57,280 nucleotides of DNA from Domibacillus robiginosus (GCF_000966195.1 NZ_LAHL01000031.1:1-57280), one strand, 5' to 3'; shown: positions 1 through 9,774, counted from the first letter of the stretch. A program made the numbers and translations. Notes: generated by a model not told the origin, from the letters alone.

Positions 1-104
1 AAATCTCGCGTGCGTAAAAATGGTGCTGTGCAGGTTTATTTTCAATAACGAGCGCCTTTTAAAGCAAAAATAATCTCGCAACGGACGCTATGCATAAAAA
101 AAGA

Positions 105-124
105 GCCGCGGAAAGATCCGCAGC
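105..124 (-). terminator. Intrinsic terminator, minus strand
   Basis: An 8-bp stem with one mismatch and a 4-nt loop, followed on the minus strand by a run of seven U residues (A-tract on the plus strand at about 95-101). It may be a second stop for the molybdopterin oxidoreductase operon or the end of an unrecognised minus-strand transcript. A 61-codon minus-strand frame at 59-244 runs straight through it and is therefore not called. Confidence 0.6.
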
Positions 125-260
125 AAAAAACTGATTATGTAACAATGGGTTGAAACATTTTGGAAGTGGCAGGGAAGTTACCACGATAGGTCTTTTACCC
201 GCTGTGATGAGAAGGTAAACCACAAAAGGGAAAATTTCTATCATGGTTATTAAGCTCTAC

Positions 261-302
261 ATAAAAGCAGCAGAGGAAGTTTGGCTTCTCTGCTGCTTTT
301 AT
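261..302. terminator. Terminator downstream of molybdopterin oxidoreductase gene
   Basis: An 18-bp stem with a single bulged base and a 5-nt loop. The stem ends in AAAA/TTTT on both sides, so it can work in both directions. It lies 50 bp beyond the stop codon of the minus-strand oxidoreductase gene and is its most likely terminator. Confidence 0.8.
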
Positions 303-351
303 GTACAAAGAGTACAGTCCAATCATTTGAAAGATCTTAAGCATTTAATCT

Positions 352-2778
352 TTACATTTTCTGACGATACGACATGTAAGGCTTCAGTGGGACATTTATA
401 ACTGACAGCGGAACTTCCAGCAGGTCTCCCATTTGTATTTTATAAGGATCCTTTAAACGGTTCGCTTTTTGCAGGTCTTCTGTTGACAAACCATATTGTT
501 CTGCAATGAAGTCAAGGGACTCACCAGTTGAAACCTGATGTTCCCTGCGGATTTTTTCAATTTTGCAGGCGGCTTGTTTAAAGGTTGGCTGCTTGGAAAG
601 CGGATCAACGAAATCAACCGTCAGCTCGTTTGCTGCTTCTTTTTTCTCCCAGCTGCCAAAATGGAAGGGGACAAAGACCAATCCTTTTTGGACAGTATCT
701 CCAATTCGGGCCGGCACTTCAATCCATCCGCGCGGAGAAGAAATACGGACTAATTCTCCCTGAAGAATAAACAGCTTTTCAGCGTCTTCCTCGTTAATTT
801 CTACATATCCGTGCTGAGCCGCTACATGCAGGTAAGGTGAGCGGCCTGTTTTAGTCCGGGTATGCCAGTGCCAGACAAGGCGGCCTGTTGTCAGCCAGAG
901 CGGAAAGTCCTCATTTGGCTGCTCCGCCGGCGGCAGATAACGGGTTGGGTGGAGAATGGCACGGCCATTCGCATTCTTATCCTCATATTCTTTCTTTGTC
1001 AAAGCGCGCCCTGTAAACTGGTCTTTGCCAAAGCTTTGTGTGTAATCCGTATTTGTAGGAAATTGAAAATTTTCATAAAGTCTTGTTGTTCCAAGTGAAT
1101 GTTCATCCGGTACTGGCCAGCGGAGCCCATTCTGCAATTCTAATCTATCGTATGTGATACCGCTCATATCACAAGGCCGCCCTTTAGAAATGTGTTTGAA
1201 TTCTTTAAAGCATTCTTCAGGTGTTAAATATTGAATTAAAGGCTCGCCGTCTTTGTCCTTAAAATCCATTCGCTTAGCAAAGTCGAGAAGAACTTCAAAA
1301 TCTGATTTTACACCTTCTGGCGGTTCAACAGCTTTGCGCAGTAAATTGATGGTTCGATCTGCATTCTCCATCGTTCCTTCTTTTTCTCCCCACATCGCAA
1401 CAGGAAGAACGACATCTGCTACAGCGGTTGTTTCTGTTAGGAACGGGTCCTGTACTACTACAAAAGTCCTTTCCATTGCTTTTTTGGCCCGCTGCCGGTT
1501 AGGAAGAGAGACCATAGAATTCGTGCCGATATTCCAGAAAAGTCCAATATCCCCTTTTTCAATCATGGAGATCTGCTCCTCAATTCCTTTCTCAGGCCCA
1601 ACGGGAAGAGTCATCATGTCGACATTCCACAGTTCGGCCATTTCTTTGATATGGTCAGGATTCATCGGATTGCGGTGTGCCGGGTATGTACCTACGCCGC
1701 CTGCTGTCCGGTTAGCGGAAGAGCTGGGTTGGCCGGCCATATGAAGAGGACCGCAGCCGGATTTGCCGATCAGACCCCGGATTAAATGCAGATTATTAAT
1801 AGCTACACAGGCAGTGGTGGCATCAGCACTTTGGAATGTTCCCTGAAGAGTGGTCGTGACAAGGGAAGCAGTCTTGCCCAACTGATCCGCTGCTGTTTGC
1901 AGCACATCTACTGAAATACCCGTCACTTCAGCAGTTTTCTCAAGCGTCCATTCGTGTAAAGGAAGACGCATCTTCTCTATACCAATCGTGTGTTCCTTGA
2001 TAAAATCGTGATCAATTTCCCCATTCTGCAGTACTTCATTGATAAGGCCATTTAAAAGAGCCACGTTAGTTCCCGGGTAAAGCTGAAGGTGAAGGTCAGC
2101 CTCTTTTGCCGTTAACGTTTTTCGTGGATCTACGACAATTATGTAGGGTTTACCGGTTTTTTTCTTGCGTTCCATAATGCGTTCAAACAAAACAGTACCG
2201 GTTTCTGCTGCGTTGTGGCCAAACAGCATTAAGGTATCTGTTTCATCTATATCATCAAAAGAAGCGGGTGTCCCATCGGCTCCGAACGACTGCAGGAGAC
2301 AAAACTCAGTTGTCGCGGTGCAAAGCCGCGTATTGGCATCCAGCAGGTGGGTCTGCAAGCCGGCCCGTCCGATTTTGGCAATTGTATAATAATCTTCTAA
2401 AAAGCCCTGGCCGGTCGAATAAATGGCAATGCTGTTTGTCCCTTTTTCATTCATAGACTGCTTGGCTTTTTCTACAATAAGATTCATTGCTTGATCCCAC
2501 GTAGCAGGCTCAAGCCTCCCTTTTTCATTTCGAACTAATGGTGTTGTCAGTCGGTCGGGTGCATTATTGGCATGCCATTGGTTTTCTCCCTTTGGGCCAA
2601 GCCGGCCACGGTTGATTGGGTGTTCGCCGTTTCCTTTAATGCCAACAATTTTCCCGTCTTTAACAGCAGTATAGCAGCCGCATCCTACCGAACAAATATT
2701 GCAGGTGCTGTATACCCACTTATCCACTTCTCCCTGGCTGTAGACATTTTGATCAATCCGTTCTTTTTCCCAGGCCAT
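352..2778 (-). CDS. Molybdopterin oxidoreductase (nitrate reductase/formate dehydrogenase type) with C-terminal LysM domain
   Basis: A Mo/W-bisPGD oxidoreductase of 808 residues. An N-terminal 4Fe-4S motif has Cys26, Cys29 and Cys33, with an extra Cys35. The usual fourth cysteine, in the CPKG/CVKG position, is Gly61 (RLGPKG). Cys153 in DANTRLCTA is the probable Mo ligand. A C-terminal molydopterin-dinucleotide-binding domain (about 620-740) includes WLTTGRLVWHWHTRT. Residues about 747-791 read as a LysM repeat, normally a peptidoglycan-binding module, which is odd because no Tat or Sec signal is visible. The gene follows a small ORF with 12 bp between them and probably shares its transcript. 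The electron donor and substrate (nitrate, formate or other) cannot be decided from sequence. Family assignment is firm, substrate is not. Confidence 0.85.
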   Translation of the reverse strand: MAWEKERIDQNVYSQGEVDKWVYSTCNICSVGCGCYTAVKDGKIVGIKGNGEHPINRGRLGPKGENQWHANNAPDRLTTPLVRNEKGRLEPATWDQAMNLIVEKAKQSMNEKGTNSIAIYSTGQGFLEDYYTIAKIGRAGLQTHLLDANTRLCTATTEFCLLQSFGADGTPASFDDIDETDTLMLFGHNAAETGTVLFERIMERKKKTGKPYIIVVDPRKTLTAKEADLHLQLYPGTNVALLNGLINEVLQNGEIDHDFIKEHTIGIEKMRLPLHEWTLEKTAEVTGISVDVLQTAADQLGKTASLVTTTLQGTFQSADATTACVAINNLHLIRGLIGKSGCGPLHMAGQPSSSANRTAGGVGTYPAHRNPMNPDHIKEMAELWNVDMMTLPVGPEKGIEEQISMIEKGDIGLFWNIGTNSMVSLPNRQRAKKAMERTFVVVQDPFLTETTAVADVVLPVAMWGEKEGTMENADRTINLLRKAVEPPEGVKSDFEVLLDFAKRMDFKDKDGEPLIQYLTPEECFKEFKHISKGRPCDMSGITYDRLELQNGLRWPVPDEHSLGTTRLYENFQFPTNTDYTQSFGKDQFTGRALTKKEYEDKNANGRAILHPTRYLPPAEQPNEDFPLWLTTGRLVWHWHTRTKTGRSPYLHVAAQHGYVEINEEDAEKLFILQGELVRISSPRGWIEVPARIGDTVQKGLVFVPFHFGSWEKKEAANELTVDFVDPLSKQPTFKQAACKIEKIRREHQVSTGESLDFIAEQYGLSTEDLQKANRLKDPYKIQMGDLLEVPLSVINVPLKPYMSYRQKM

Positions 2779-2790
2779 TTTTAAAACCTC

Positions 2791-3219
2791 CTATCGAATT
2801 GTAGGGATGTAAAAAGAAGGTACCACAAATTTGATGTCTTCTTTTCCATAAATATGTTCAAGCTCCATGGCTGCCTCTTCGAGCGCTTTTTTCATTTCCG
2901 GAAAAAGGGGCTCCAGCTTTTCGGCTGTTGCTTTCGAGGGGAGATTCATCCAATCGTTAGCTCGCTTCCATGCTTCAAATAAAGGCAGAGCGATTTCATG
3001 ATTGTGGTAGACGATACTAATAAACTCTTTTACTGTTGGAAGCTCAGCTTCTTTTTCCTCACTCAACTCGGGCAGCAGCTGATCAAGAGTTTCTTTTTGT
3101 TCCTGAAGAGAAGTCCGGATGAGGGTTAAAAGCGGATGGTCAAAAGGAGCTGTTTGGGACAGAAATTGTTCCGTACCGCTTTGTACTTTTGAAAAAAAGC
3201 GCTGTAATTTTGTCGTCAT
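2791..3219 (-). CDS. Conserved hypothetical partner of the molybdopterin oxidoreductase
   Basis: A 142-residue, largely helical, acidic soluble protein with no signal peptide or membrane segment. I do not recognise the family. It is the first gene of a two-gene minus-strand unit, with an AAGGTG ribosome binding site 6 nt from the ATG, and ends 12 bp before the oxidoreductase. Position and size resemble small accessory proteins (DUF1641-like or NarJ/TorD-like chaperones) that sit beside molybdoenzymes. No diagnostic motif supports that here, so a cofactor-insertion or maturation role is only an inference from context. Confidence 0.65.
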   Translation of the reverse strand: MTTKLQRFFSKVQSGTEQFLSQTAPFDHPLLTLIRTSLQEQKETLDQLLPELSEEKEAELPTVKEFISIVYHNHEIALPLFEAWKRANDWMNLPSKATAEKLEPLFPEMKKALEEAAMELEHIYGKEDIKFVVPSFYIPTIR

Positions 3220-3352
3220 CCTGTCACCTTCTTTCTTTTTTCTACTTATATTGATTGTTTCCTCATAATTCGACGGATAAACGTCTCATTTATTAACTAC
3301 GAAACTATGGTGTTTTCTAGTGTGTAGGAAACGAGGGAGAATGGCTGGAACT

Positions 3353-3390
3353 AACAAAGCTCAGGAATATTGCTCCTGAGCTTTGTTATT
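3353..3390. terminator. Terminator after the rsbR-like gene
   Basis: A near-perfect stem of about 14 bp (AACAAAGCTCAGGA with its complement) around a short AT-rich loop. It lies 27 bp past the stop codon of the minus-strand RsbR-like gene. T-rich sequence follows on both sides, so it could stop transcription from either direction. Confidence 0.75.
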
Positions 3391-3416
3391 TTAAAGTAAG
3401 TGGGTAGTAATTCAAA

Positions 3417-4259
3417 TTAATGTTTGAAGTCATTAAGTATAGCCTGTCGTACGGTAGCGAACGTTTTTAAAGAAGAAAAGTTAATATTGGCACTTACAAC
3501 CGTTGTCGCTAAATCGGGTCGTATCCCTGTGAATACCGCGTTTATTCCTAACAATGCAAGAACATGATAAATACTAAAAATCCGACTGGCAATCTCAGTA
3601 TCAATTTTAACCAATCCTGAAAAATCAATGATCAGACACTCAATGTTTAGTTGGCTAATTTGAGGTATGACATTATTTAAGATATGTTCACTTCTATCCA
3701 AATCAACTTCTCCGATTAATGGGAGAATAGCCATGCCATCTTGTAAAGGCACAACTGGTGAAGACAATTCCATTATTACTTTTTGATTTTTTTTATTTGT
3801 TTCATTTGCTGATTGTTCCCGTTCAATAAAAGTATGAGTCATACTTAAATCGAGCAAATAATTGATGCGTTCATTTACGAAAAGGATTTCTTCTGTGGAA
3901 AGACCTTGTTCAATTGAAACATTACTTATTAGTCTGATTAATCGACGACGATTTTCCGCATAGGGCTTTATAATACTGGAGAGATTCTCGTAAACAGAAG
4001 GATGAGACTTCATTTGAGCTTGAGATTCCTCCTGTTTTTGTTTAAACCATTGAATAAATTCTCGTTCCACTATCTCGTCCGTTACATTCATTGTATTTCC
4101 CAGTAATTCCAAAAAATCGATATTGGTGGTTATTGAGCTCTCAATAAGTTCCACTGGTAACTCAATTTCTACATTTTTTATACTGTAATTTACAATTTCT
4201 ATACTTATTGATTCAGCATTTTGAATTAAATACTCAGCAAAATTTTCAAGCGGTTGCAT
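3417..4259 (-). CDS. RsbR-family stressosome protein (STAS domain)
   Basis: This 280-residue protein has the two-part plan of RsbR co-antagonists. The variable N-terminal sensor half (about 1-155) is helical and globin-like. The C-terminal STAS domain (about 163-278) contains ILPLIGEVD and LIIDFSGLVKIDTE. In RsbRA the STAS domain has two threonines phosphorylated by RsbT, Thr171 and Thr205. Thr221 here matches the second, but the first site is Leu187 in GEVDLDR where RsbRA has GDIDT. The gene stands alone, without rsbS/rsbT neighbours, as is usual for RsbR paralogues. Its probable role is stress sensing upstream of sigma-B or another stressosome output. The family is secure; the stimulus is unknown. 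Confidence 0.85.
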   Translation of the reverse strand: MQPLENFAEYLIQNAESISIEIVNYSIKNVEIELPVELIESSITTNIDFLELLGNTMNVTDEIVEREFIQWFKQKQEESQAQMKSHPSVYENLSSIIKPYAENRRRLIRLISNVSIEQGLSTEEILFVNERINYLLDLSMTHTFIEREQSANETNKKNQKVIMELSSPVVPLQDGMAILPLIGEVDLDRSEHILNNVIPQISQLNIECLIIDFSGLVKIDTEIASRIFSIYHVLALLGINAVFTGIRPDLATTVVSANINFSSLKTFATVRQAILNDFKH

Positions 4260-4975
4260 TCATTTATCCTCACTTATTACTTTCTTTTTACAGGGATTAT
4301 AACACAACTTCTATTAACGAAGCCCCCCGTTATTACATGACAAATCGAGGACTGACCTATAAAAGTATACACTTTGCGTTTTTCCATCGATTTTATCTCC
4401 CTTGTTTTCACAATGTTCAACCACTCCATCCAAAGTTATATGCTTGGGTATGACCATAGCTGTGGGATTACTATATCCAAGCAGTCCTAAAATAAGTATT
4501 AATATAAAAGGACTAAGTGATTTTCTTATTTTATCCTTCCGAATATCTATAAATTGTATATTGTTGGATAATAATGTTTAAGTTAAAGGATATAGGATTA
4601 AACACAAGCATAATCAGTTATAAATTTTTCCTTTATATTTTTAAATGATCCTTGAGGGTATCCATCAGACTCCACAACTAGTTGAATCATGCTATGTATT
4701 TGAATTATTCCCAAATGATTAATTAAACTTGGATTTTAAAATCACCAGATAATAACATATTATTCAAAAGAGTGTGATGTTAAAAGGGAGGGTGGATAAT
4801 ATCCTTCTCCTTGAGTAAAGCTATAGGAGAGAGCTGAAACCTTGAACCGGAATAAAGAAATTAAATATCGATAAAGATACATGAAACATTCCAATATTTT
4901 GAAATTGAACAAATTGATCTTTAAATGATATGGATTCCATCTTTTTAAAGCATTGAAAGTGTGAATTATTCAGAA
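4260..4975. other. AT-rich intergenic region, no gene recognised
   Basis: About 700 bp with many stops in all frames. The longest frame, an 81-codon plus-strand ORF at 4208-4453, overlaps the 5' end of the rsbR-like gene and has no convincing ribosome binding site. I see no tRNA-, rRNA- or riboswitch-like element. It may carry distal promoter elements for gdhA. Confidence 0.4.
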
Positions 4976-6410
<1,435 letters not shown>

Positions 6411-6709
6411 AAAACAACGTAAATAAGCAGGTATAAGTGAAGCTGTATTTTGGATAATGAAACGTGAATAACCAGGGTTTCTTTTTAAAGTGACCCGGGC
6501 ACGTTATATTGTTAATCAGCTTGTTGGGCGTGAGTCTGGTATTTACCGGATTCATGCCTTTTCGTTTTGCTTTAATCCGTTCGTCATAGAACTCGATTTA
6601 TTTGTCAGTGCCAGCATCGATTTAAAAGGTGCATAAATACAACAGGTTTGTACTAACTCCGATACACAGCTGGCTCAGGGTGTTATTCATAAAATAGCTT
6701 TCTTAATCC

Positions 6710-7165
6710 CTACAGCTCGCAATCTTTTTCATTGCGTGTTAAATATTCTTGTAGGTCCAGAGAATCTCTCCAATAAGAAAAATAAGGGTGGTCAATAAAA
6801 AGGTGGATGGGCTCGCCGCGTCCATTATGCGTAAGGGAACCCTGGTAGATCGTTACGATTACACCTGCTTCACGAAGAGTAGCCATTATGTTGCGAAGGG
6901 TTTTATCGGAAATATGGTTTCTGCTTAAAAAATCTTTTCTCTTTATATAGAAAAAACCGCGGTCAGCTGCAGTTATACATATTCTCTCTATTACCTTGCG
7001 TGACCCTTCTTTTAACCGGCTATACTTGTGTTTTCCAAAAGCTTTTATAGAAGCATCCAGGAAGTCAGTTTTCATTTTATTTAGCTGTTTTGGATCGTTT
7101 GTATAAACAGGATAATTGATCATATGATCAAATTCGCCGGGGCTCAGCTTTTTATATATACTCAT
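6710..7165 (-). CDS. Winged-helix-like hypothetical protein
   Basis: The start is placed at the ATG at 7165 (MSIYKKLSPGEF), because AGGAGG lies 8 nt upstream. An upstream ATG at 7189 has a poorer site. The product is 151 residues. The segment from about 55 to 105 (SRKVIERICITAADRG through ISDKTLRNIMATLREAG) looks like a helix-turn-helix of the winged type, with SDKTLRNIMATL as the recognition helix. No other domain is recognised. The style resembles replication-initiator or phage-type DNA-binding proteins, but flanking plasmid or phage genes are absent. Function unknown. Confidence 0.65.
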   Translation of the reverse strand: MSIYKKLSPGEFDHMINYPVYTNDPKQLNKMKTDFLDASIKAFGKHKYSRLKEGSRKVIERICITAADRGFFYIKRKDFLSRNHISDKTLRNIMATLREAGVIVTIYQGSLTHNGRGEPIHLFIDHPYFSYWRDSLDLQEYLTRNEKDCEL

Positions 7166-7510
7166 TGATCCAGCCTCCTCATTAAGCATCTGTCCTCTTA
7201 TTACTGGGGTGTAGCTGCTTTAATACATTTACCCTCGATTTCTGCTTTTATGAACATTCTTTTTCATTAATCAAGTTATAAATTACATTCAGTTTTTAGA
7301 GCACATTACTATTGTGAGACTCTTTATATTCTAGAAAAAACGTTTTTGGCACTGGAGTCAAATGAAACGTTTGTTGAGCTATGGTTTTGAAAGTCAAATT
7401 CCTCTAGGTATTAGGTATTATTCGTGGAGCACCAGTAAAAGCTTAACCACCGGCCGCACGCTACGCAGTCCCTAAAGCTGTTTTTTCAAAAGAGCGGCTT
7501 TCGGAGCAAG
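7166..7510. other. Intergenic region without recognised features
   Basis: About 345 bp between the winged-helix gene and the decayed beta-helix gene. No ORF with a ribosome binding site, strong hairpin or known repeat was found. Confidence 0.4.
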
Positions 7511-8415
7511 CTAAAAAAGAAACACACCAGATACACTCTTTAAAAAACGAATTTCTTCTTGATTTCTTTGTTTTCCAGCATTATAAGTTTCAATCAGGAT
7601 CTCTTTTCCACCATCTACATAAATTCCGCCAGCGGAATAGTCGTTTCCGTAGGCTGGATTTCCATAACTGGATATTTGGTAAACCGTGTTGCCGCGGACA
7701 ATTCCGTTTCTGGCCTGATCAAACGCTTCAACAGGGGATATACCATCAAGCCTGATAATATCAATTCCTATATTATCGTTTCGTCATATAATATTGTCTG
7801 TAACCTCGAAGTTCGATACGTTCCCGTTTAATACCAGCGTTTCACTCCATCCCAATTTCATGTCTTCTAGTTTGTTGCCTGAAATGAAAATATCTTCAAT
7901 CGCTTCAGGTGCTTTTGTTCCGTACACGGCAATCCCGTGGGCATTCCCGTTTTTATGAAGAGTTTCGATATGATGGACATGATTTTTTAAAATGCGGATG
8001 CCTTTTCCACTTCCGCCGACTGAAATGCCAATTGTTATTAAGTCTTCTTGTTTTGTTTTGTAATTTTTAATTTCAAACCCTTCCACTGTCACATAACTGG
8101 CGTCAAGAATTGACACTAAACCTTGATAATCCCATGACACATTAAGGCCGCTCCCATCAATGGTCGCTTTTTCATTGGAATAAGTTTTAACAACAATGGC
8201 GGTGTTTTTTAATCCCGATTTCCATATAATCACCTGTTCTTTATAGATACCTTTTCTTGCATAAATAGTTGTGCCGGGTTTTGCTAGATTAACTGCTTTC
8301 TGTATTGTTTTTAAAGGCTTTTTCTTGCTTCCTGTATTTATATCATCTCTAGCCGGAGATACATACAATTCATTTTTTGAAGTCGCTTTTTCTGTATGCC
8401 CAGGTGGCAGCCTTG
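7511..8415 (-). pseudogene. Remnant of a right-handed parallel beta-helix protein
   Basis: The frame opens just after a stop near 8416 and reads PARDD..GSKKKPLKTIQKAV..PGTTIYARKGIYKEQVII, typical of secreted beta-helix (DUF1565/pectate-lyase-like) proteins. Family members carry an export signal, so the 5' end is lost here. An in-frame TGA at 7784-7786 interrupts the gene. The same frame continues beyond it with family-like sequence (RNDNIGIDIIRLDG, SAGGIYVDGGKEILIE). It then degenerates and stops at 7511, where further beta-helix rungs would be expected. The gene is therefore truncated at both ends and has a nonsense codon. Tiny intact parts might be expressed from the TTG at 8368, but I treat it as non-functional. 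Confidence 0.75.
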
Positions 8416-8532
8416 ATTAGATTAGGAGAGTGGTTCGAAGGAGGGTATCGATAAAAAGAGAAAAATGAGCAGGATGGCGCTGCTTAATCAATATGGGAGG
8501 GACTTCTCCTTCTTAGCAACAGATAGAAACTG
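8411..8532 (+). repeat. Dispersed repeat family R, copy 1
   Basis: One of three diverged copies of about 115 bp (others at 9450-9583 and 10592-10707), all on the plus strand. Shared blocks in order are a GAGAGTGG-TCGAAG box, AGCAGGATGGCGCTGCTTAATC, a short G-rich/C-rich hairpin (GGAG..CTCC) and an AACnGAaACTG-like tail. In copy 1 the ancestral reading frame is broken after CGATAA. A different frame from the internal ATG at 8465 stays open to a TGA near 8587. Copy 1 abuts the truncated 5' end of the beta-helix remnant. Confidence 0.65.
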
Positions 8533-8597
8533 TGGATTAAAGAATCCATATTTCACTCTCCTTCTTAAATCGTATATCTGTCATTGAGAAATAAAAA

Positions 8598-8617
8598 AGC
8601 TCTGCGATTGCAGAGCT
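8598..8617 (-). terminator. Terminator of the DUF3862-like gene
   Basis: Perfect 8-bp stem AGCTCTGC/GCAGAGCT with a 4-nt loop, directly after the stop codon of the minus-strand gene. A U-run follows on that strand (AAAAAA at 8593-8598 on the plus strand). Confidence 0.85.
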
Positions 8618-9262
8618 CTACTCTAATCCGAATTGCGATTTAGATTCTAATCTATCCGCCATAAAAACTAAGATTACGTTTGATCCAAGTGGTTCTCCAT
8701 AATAAGTAACCGTGATTGTTCTAAGAGGATCATCGCTTGCGCCAGTTTCTGAAGTTAATTCACCTTCACCGCCAATAATCGCTTGGACTTCTGAATACGA
8801 CATACCATTAGTGATTTCAGTAAACTCTTCCAAAGTAATCTTTACATCGGAATTAGCACCTTCACCAAGTCCAGCCTGTGCTTTACTCATGAGTTTATTA
8901 CCTTGGAACATGAAATTGGCATTAGCAAGTACGCTGTCTGCCGATTCCCATTGGTACATAACCGTGTGAAGGTCAGTGCCTTTTTCGCCTGTTTCAGAAA
9001 TCAGCGTGCCTTCATGACCAATAAGGTCGGCCACTTCTTCATAGGTCATGCCTTCCTGGATTTGACCGAACTTTTCTTGAGTTAGTCCTTCTGTTTCGTC
9101 TGTAGCCTTAGTTGTTTCGTTAGTTGATGCTGGTGCAGCATCTTCTCTAGTAATCGTTTCTTCAGTATTATTCATTCCATTGTAACCGATTATAGCAAGA
9201 ACAATCATTAAAACGATAATTCCAATGATACCTAAGCATCCAAACTTAAAAATTTTGCCCAT
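8618..9262 (-). CDS. Membrane-anchored protein with two DUF3862-like repeats
   Basis: A 214-residue protein with an N-terminal membrane helix (about 6-27), a Thr/Glu-rich linker (about 30-58) and two copies of a 70-residue domain. The copies run from about 60 to 132 (FGQIQEGMTYEEVADLIG) and from about 142 to 213 (FTEITNGMSYSEVQAIIG). The G-M-(T/S)-Y-x-E-V-x-x-(I/L)-I-G pattern is that of DUF3862/SmpA-OmlA-like (BamE-like) domains, common in secreted or surface-anchored Firmicute proteins. It probably faces outside, with an unknown ligand. AAGGGGG lies about 8 nt from the ATG. It sits between repeat copies R1 and R2 in the accessory tract. Confidence 0.75.
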   Translation of the reverse strand: MGKIFKFGCLGIIGIIVLMIVLAIIGYNGMNNTEETITREDAAPASTNETTKATDETEGLTQEKFGQIQEGMTYEEVADLIGHEGTLISETGEKGTDLHTVMYQWESADSVLANANFMFQGNKLMSKAQAGLGEGANSDVKITLEEFTEITNGMSYSEVQAIIGGEGELTSETGASDDPLRTITVTYYGEPLGSNVILVFMADRLESKSQFGLE

Positions 9263-9449
9263 CTATGGTGTCCCCCTTTATATCTATTAAAAGAATATAG
9301 GAGGAATTAAATGGATGCAATACAATTTTAAAACATTTAGGAGATGATAAGGAAAACAAAATCGTACTGTTCATTAACAGTACGTCCAAACAAATGATCG
9401 TTAATTAATACCATTGTTAGTACTAAGACCAGTACTAATAAAACTATTC

Positions 9450-9583
9450 AAAGGAGGGATCAACCTTGACAAGACTAAGAGAGTGGGTCGAAGAGGTTAA
9501 TATACAAAAAAGGAAAACTAGCAGGAGGGAACTACTTAATCAATAAGGAGAGGCCTTCCCTCCTTAACAGTTGACCGAAACTG
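9450..9583 (+). repeat. Dispersed repeat family R, copy 2
   Basis: The best preserved copy of family R. It includes an ideal ribosome binding site, an intact 26-codon ORF (9466-9546) and, just past its stop, the GC-rich hairpin AAGGAG..CTCCTT. Alignment with copies 1 and 3 by eye shows the same order of blocks with scattered substitutions and indels. Confidence 0.65.
9466..9546 (+). CDS. Possible 26-residue peptide in repeat R2
   Basis: TTG start preceded by AAAGGAGG with 8-nt spacing. The product is a highly charged helical peptide beginning MTRLREWVEEVN and ending RRELLNQ, with the stop at 9544-9546. Related sequence occurs in repeats R1 and R3 but in broken frames; R3 reads ELLNRCERGFPSS after a frame change. 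It may therefore be the surviving start of an ancestral ORF of about 40 codons. I do not recognise the family. The strong ribosome binding site argues for translation; the decay of the other copies argues against current importance. Confidence 0.35.
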   Translation: MTRLREWVEEVNIQKRKTSRRELLNQ

Positions 9584-9610
9584 CCATGTAAGCACTCTAT
9601 ATACGTAACA

Positions 9611-9641
9611 AACCCTCTGATACTTCAAACATCAGAAGGTT
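9611..9641 (-). terminator. Terminator overlapping the end of the sda-like gene
   Basis: An 11-bp stem with one mismatch (AACCCTCTGAT / ATCAGAAGGTT) and a 9-nt loop. On the minus strand its 5' arm is the last codons of the Sda-like frame and a T-rich stretch follows. Confidence 0.65.
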
Positions 9642-9774
9642 CTGCTTCATTCAAGAGATGTCTTGCCTCGATTTCTTTTTTGAGCATATCGATAAATCTT
9701 TCATCAAGATTTAGTTTTTTCGCCTGATTATAGGCCTGGATTAATTGTTGGTTTGATAGAATAGAAAATTTTAT
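9625..9774 (-). CDS. sda: Sda-like sporulation checkpoint inhibitor with a non-standard start codon
   Basis: A 49-codon frame whose product, read from the ATA, begins KFSILSNQQLIQAYNQAK and continues LDERFIDMLKKEIEARHL. This matches the Sda pattern, in which LSDELLIESYxxA is followed by NLxxDFIxLIExEIxRR. Sda folds as a helical hairpin that blocks the sporulation kinases KinA/KinB when DNA replication is disturbed. A perfect AAGGAGG lies 4 nt upstream of the first codon, but that codon is ATA (ATT before it), and no ATG, GTG or TTG exists nearby in frame. A recent ATG-to-ATA change, a rare AUA/AUU start or a base error are all possible. The frame is otherwise intact. Confidence 0.6.
   Translation of the reverse strand: MKFSILSNQQLIQAYNQAKKLNLDERFIDMLKKEIEARHLLNEAEPSDV

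Noticed and set aside
59-244. 61-codon minus-strand ORF beginning MIEIFPFVVYLL
   Set aside because: It runs through a good intrinsic terminator (105-124) and has no ribosome binding site or recognisable family.
4208-4453. 81-codon plus-strand ORF
   Set aside because: It overlaps the 5' end of the rsbR-like gene on the other strand and lacks a ribosome binding site.
7559-7831. 90-codon plus-strand ORF
   Set aside because: It is antisense to the decayed beta-helix gene and has no ribosome binding site; a shadow frame.
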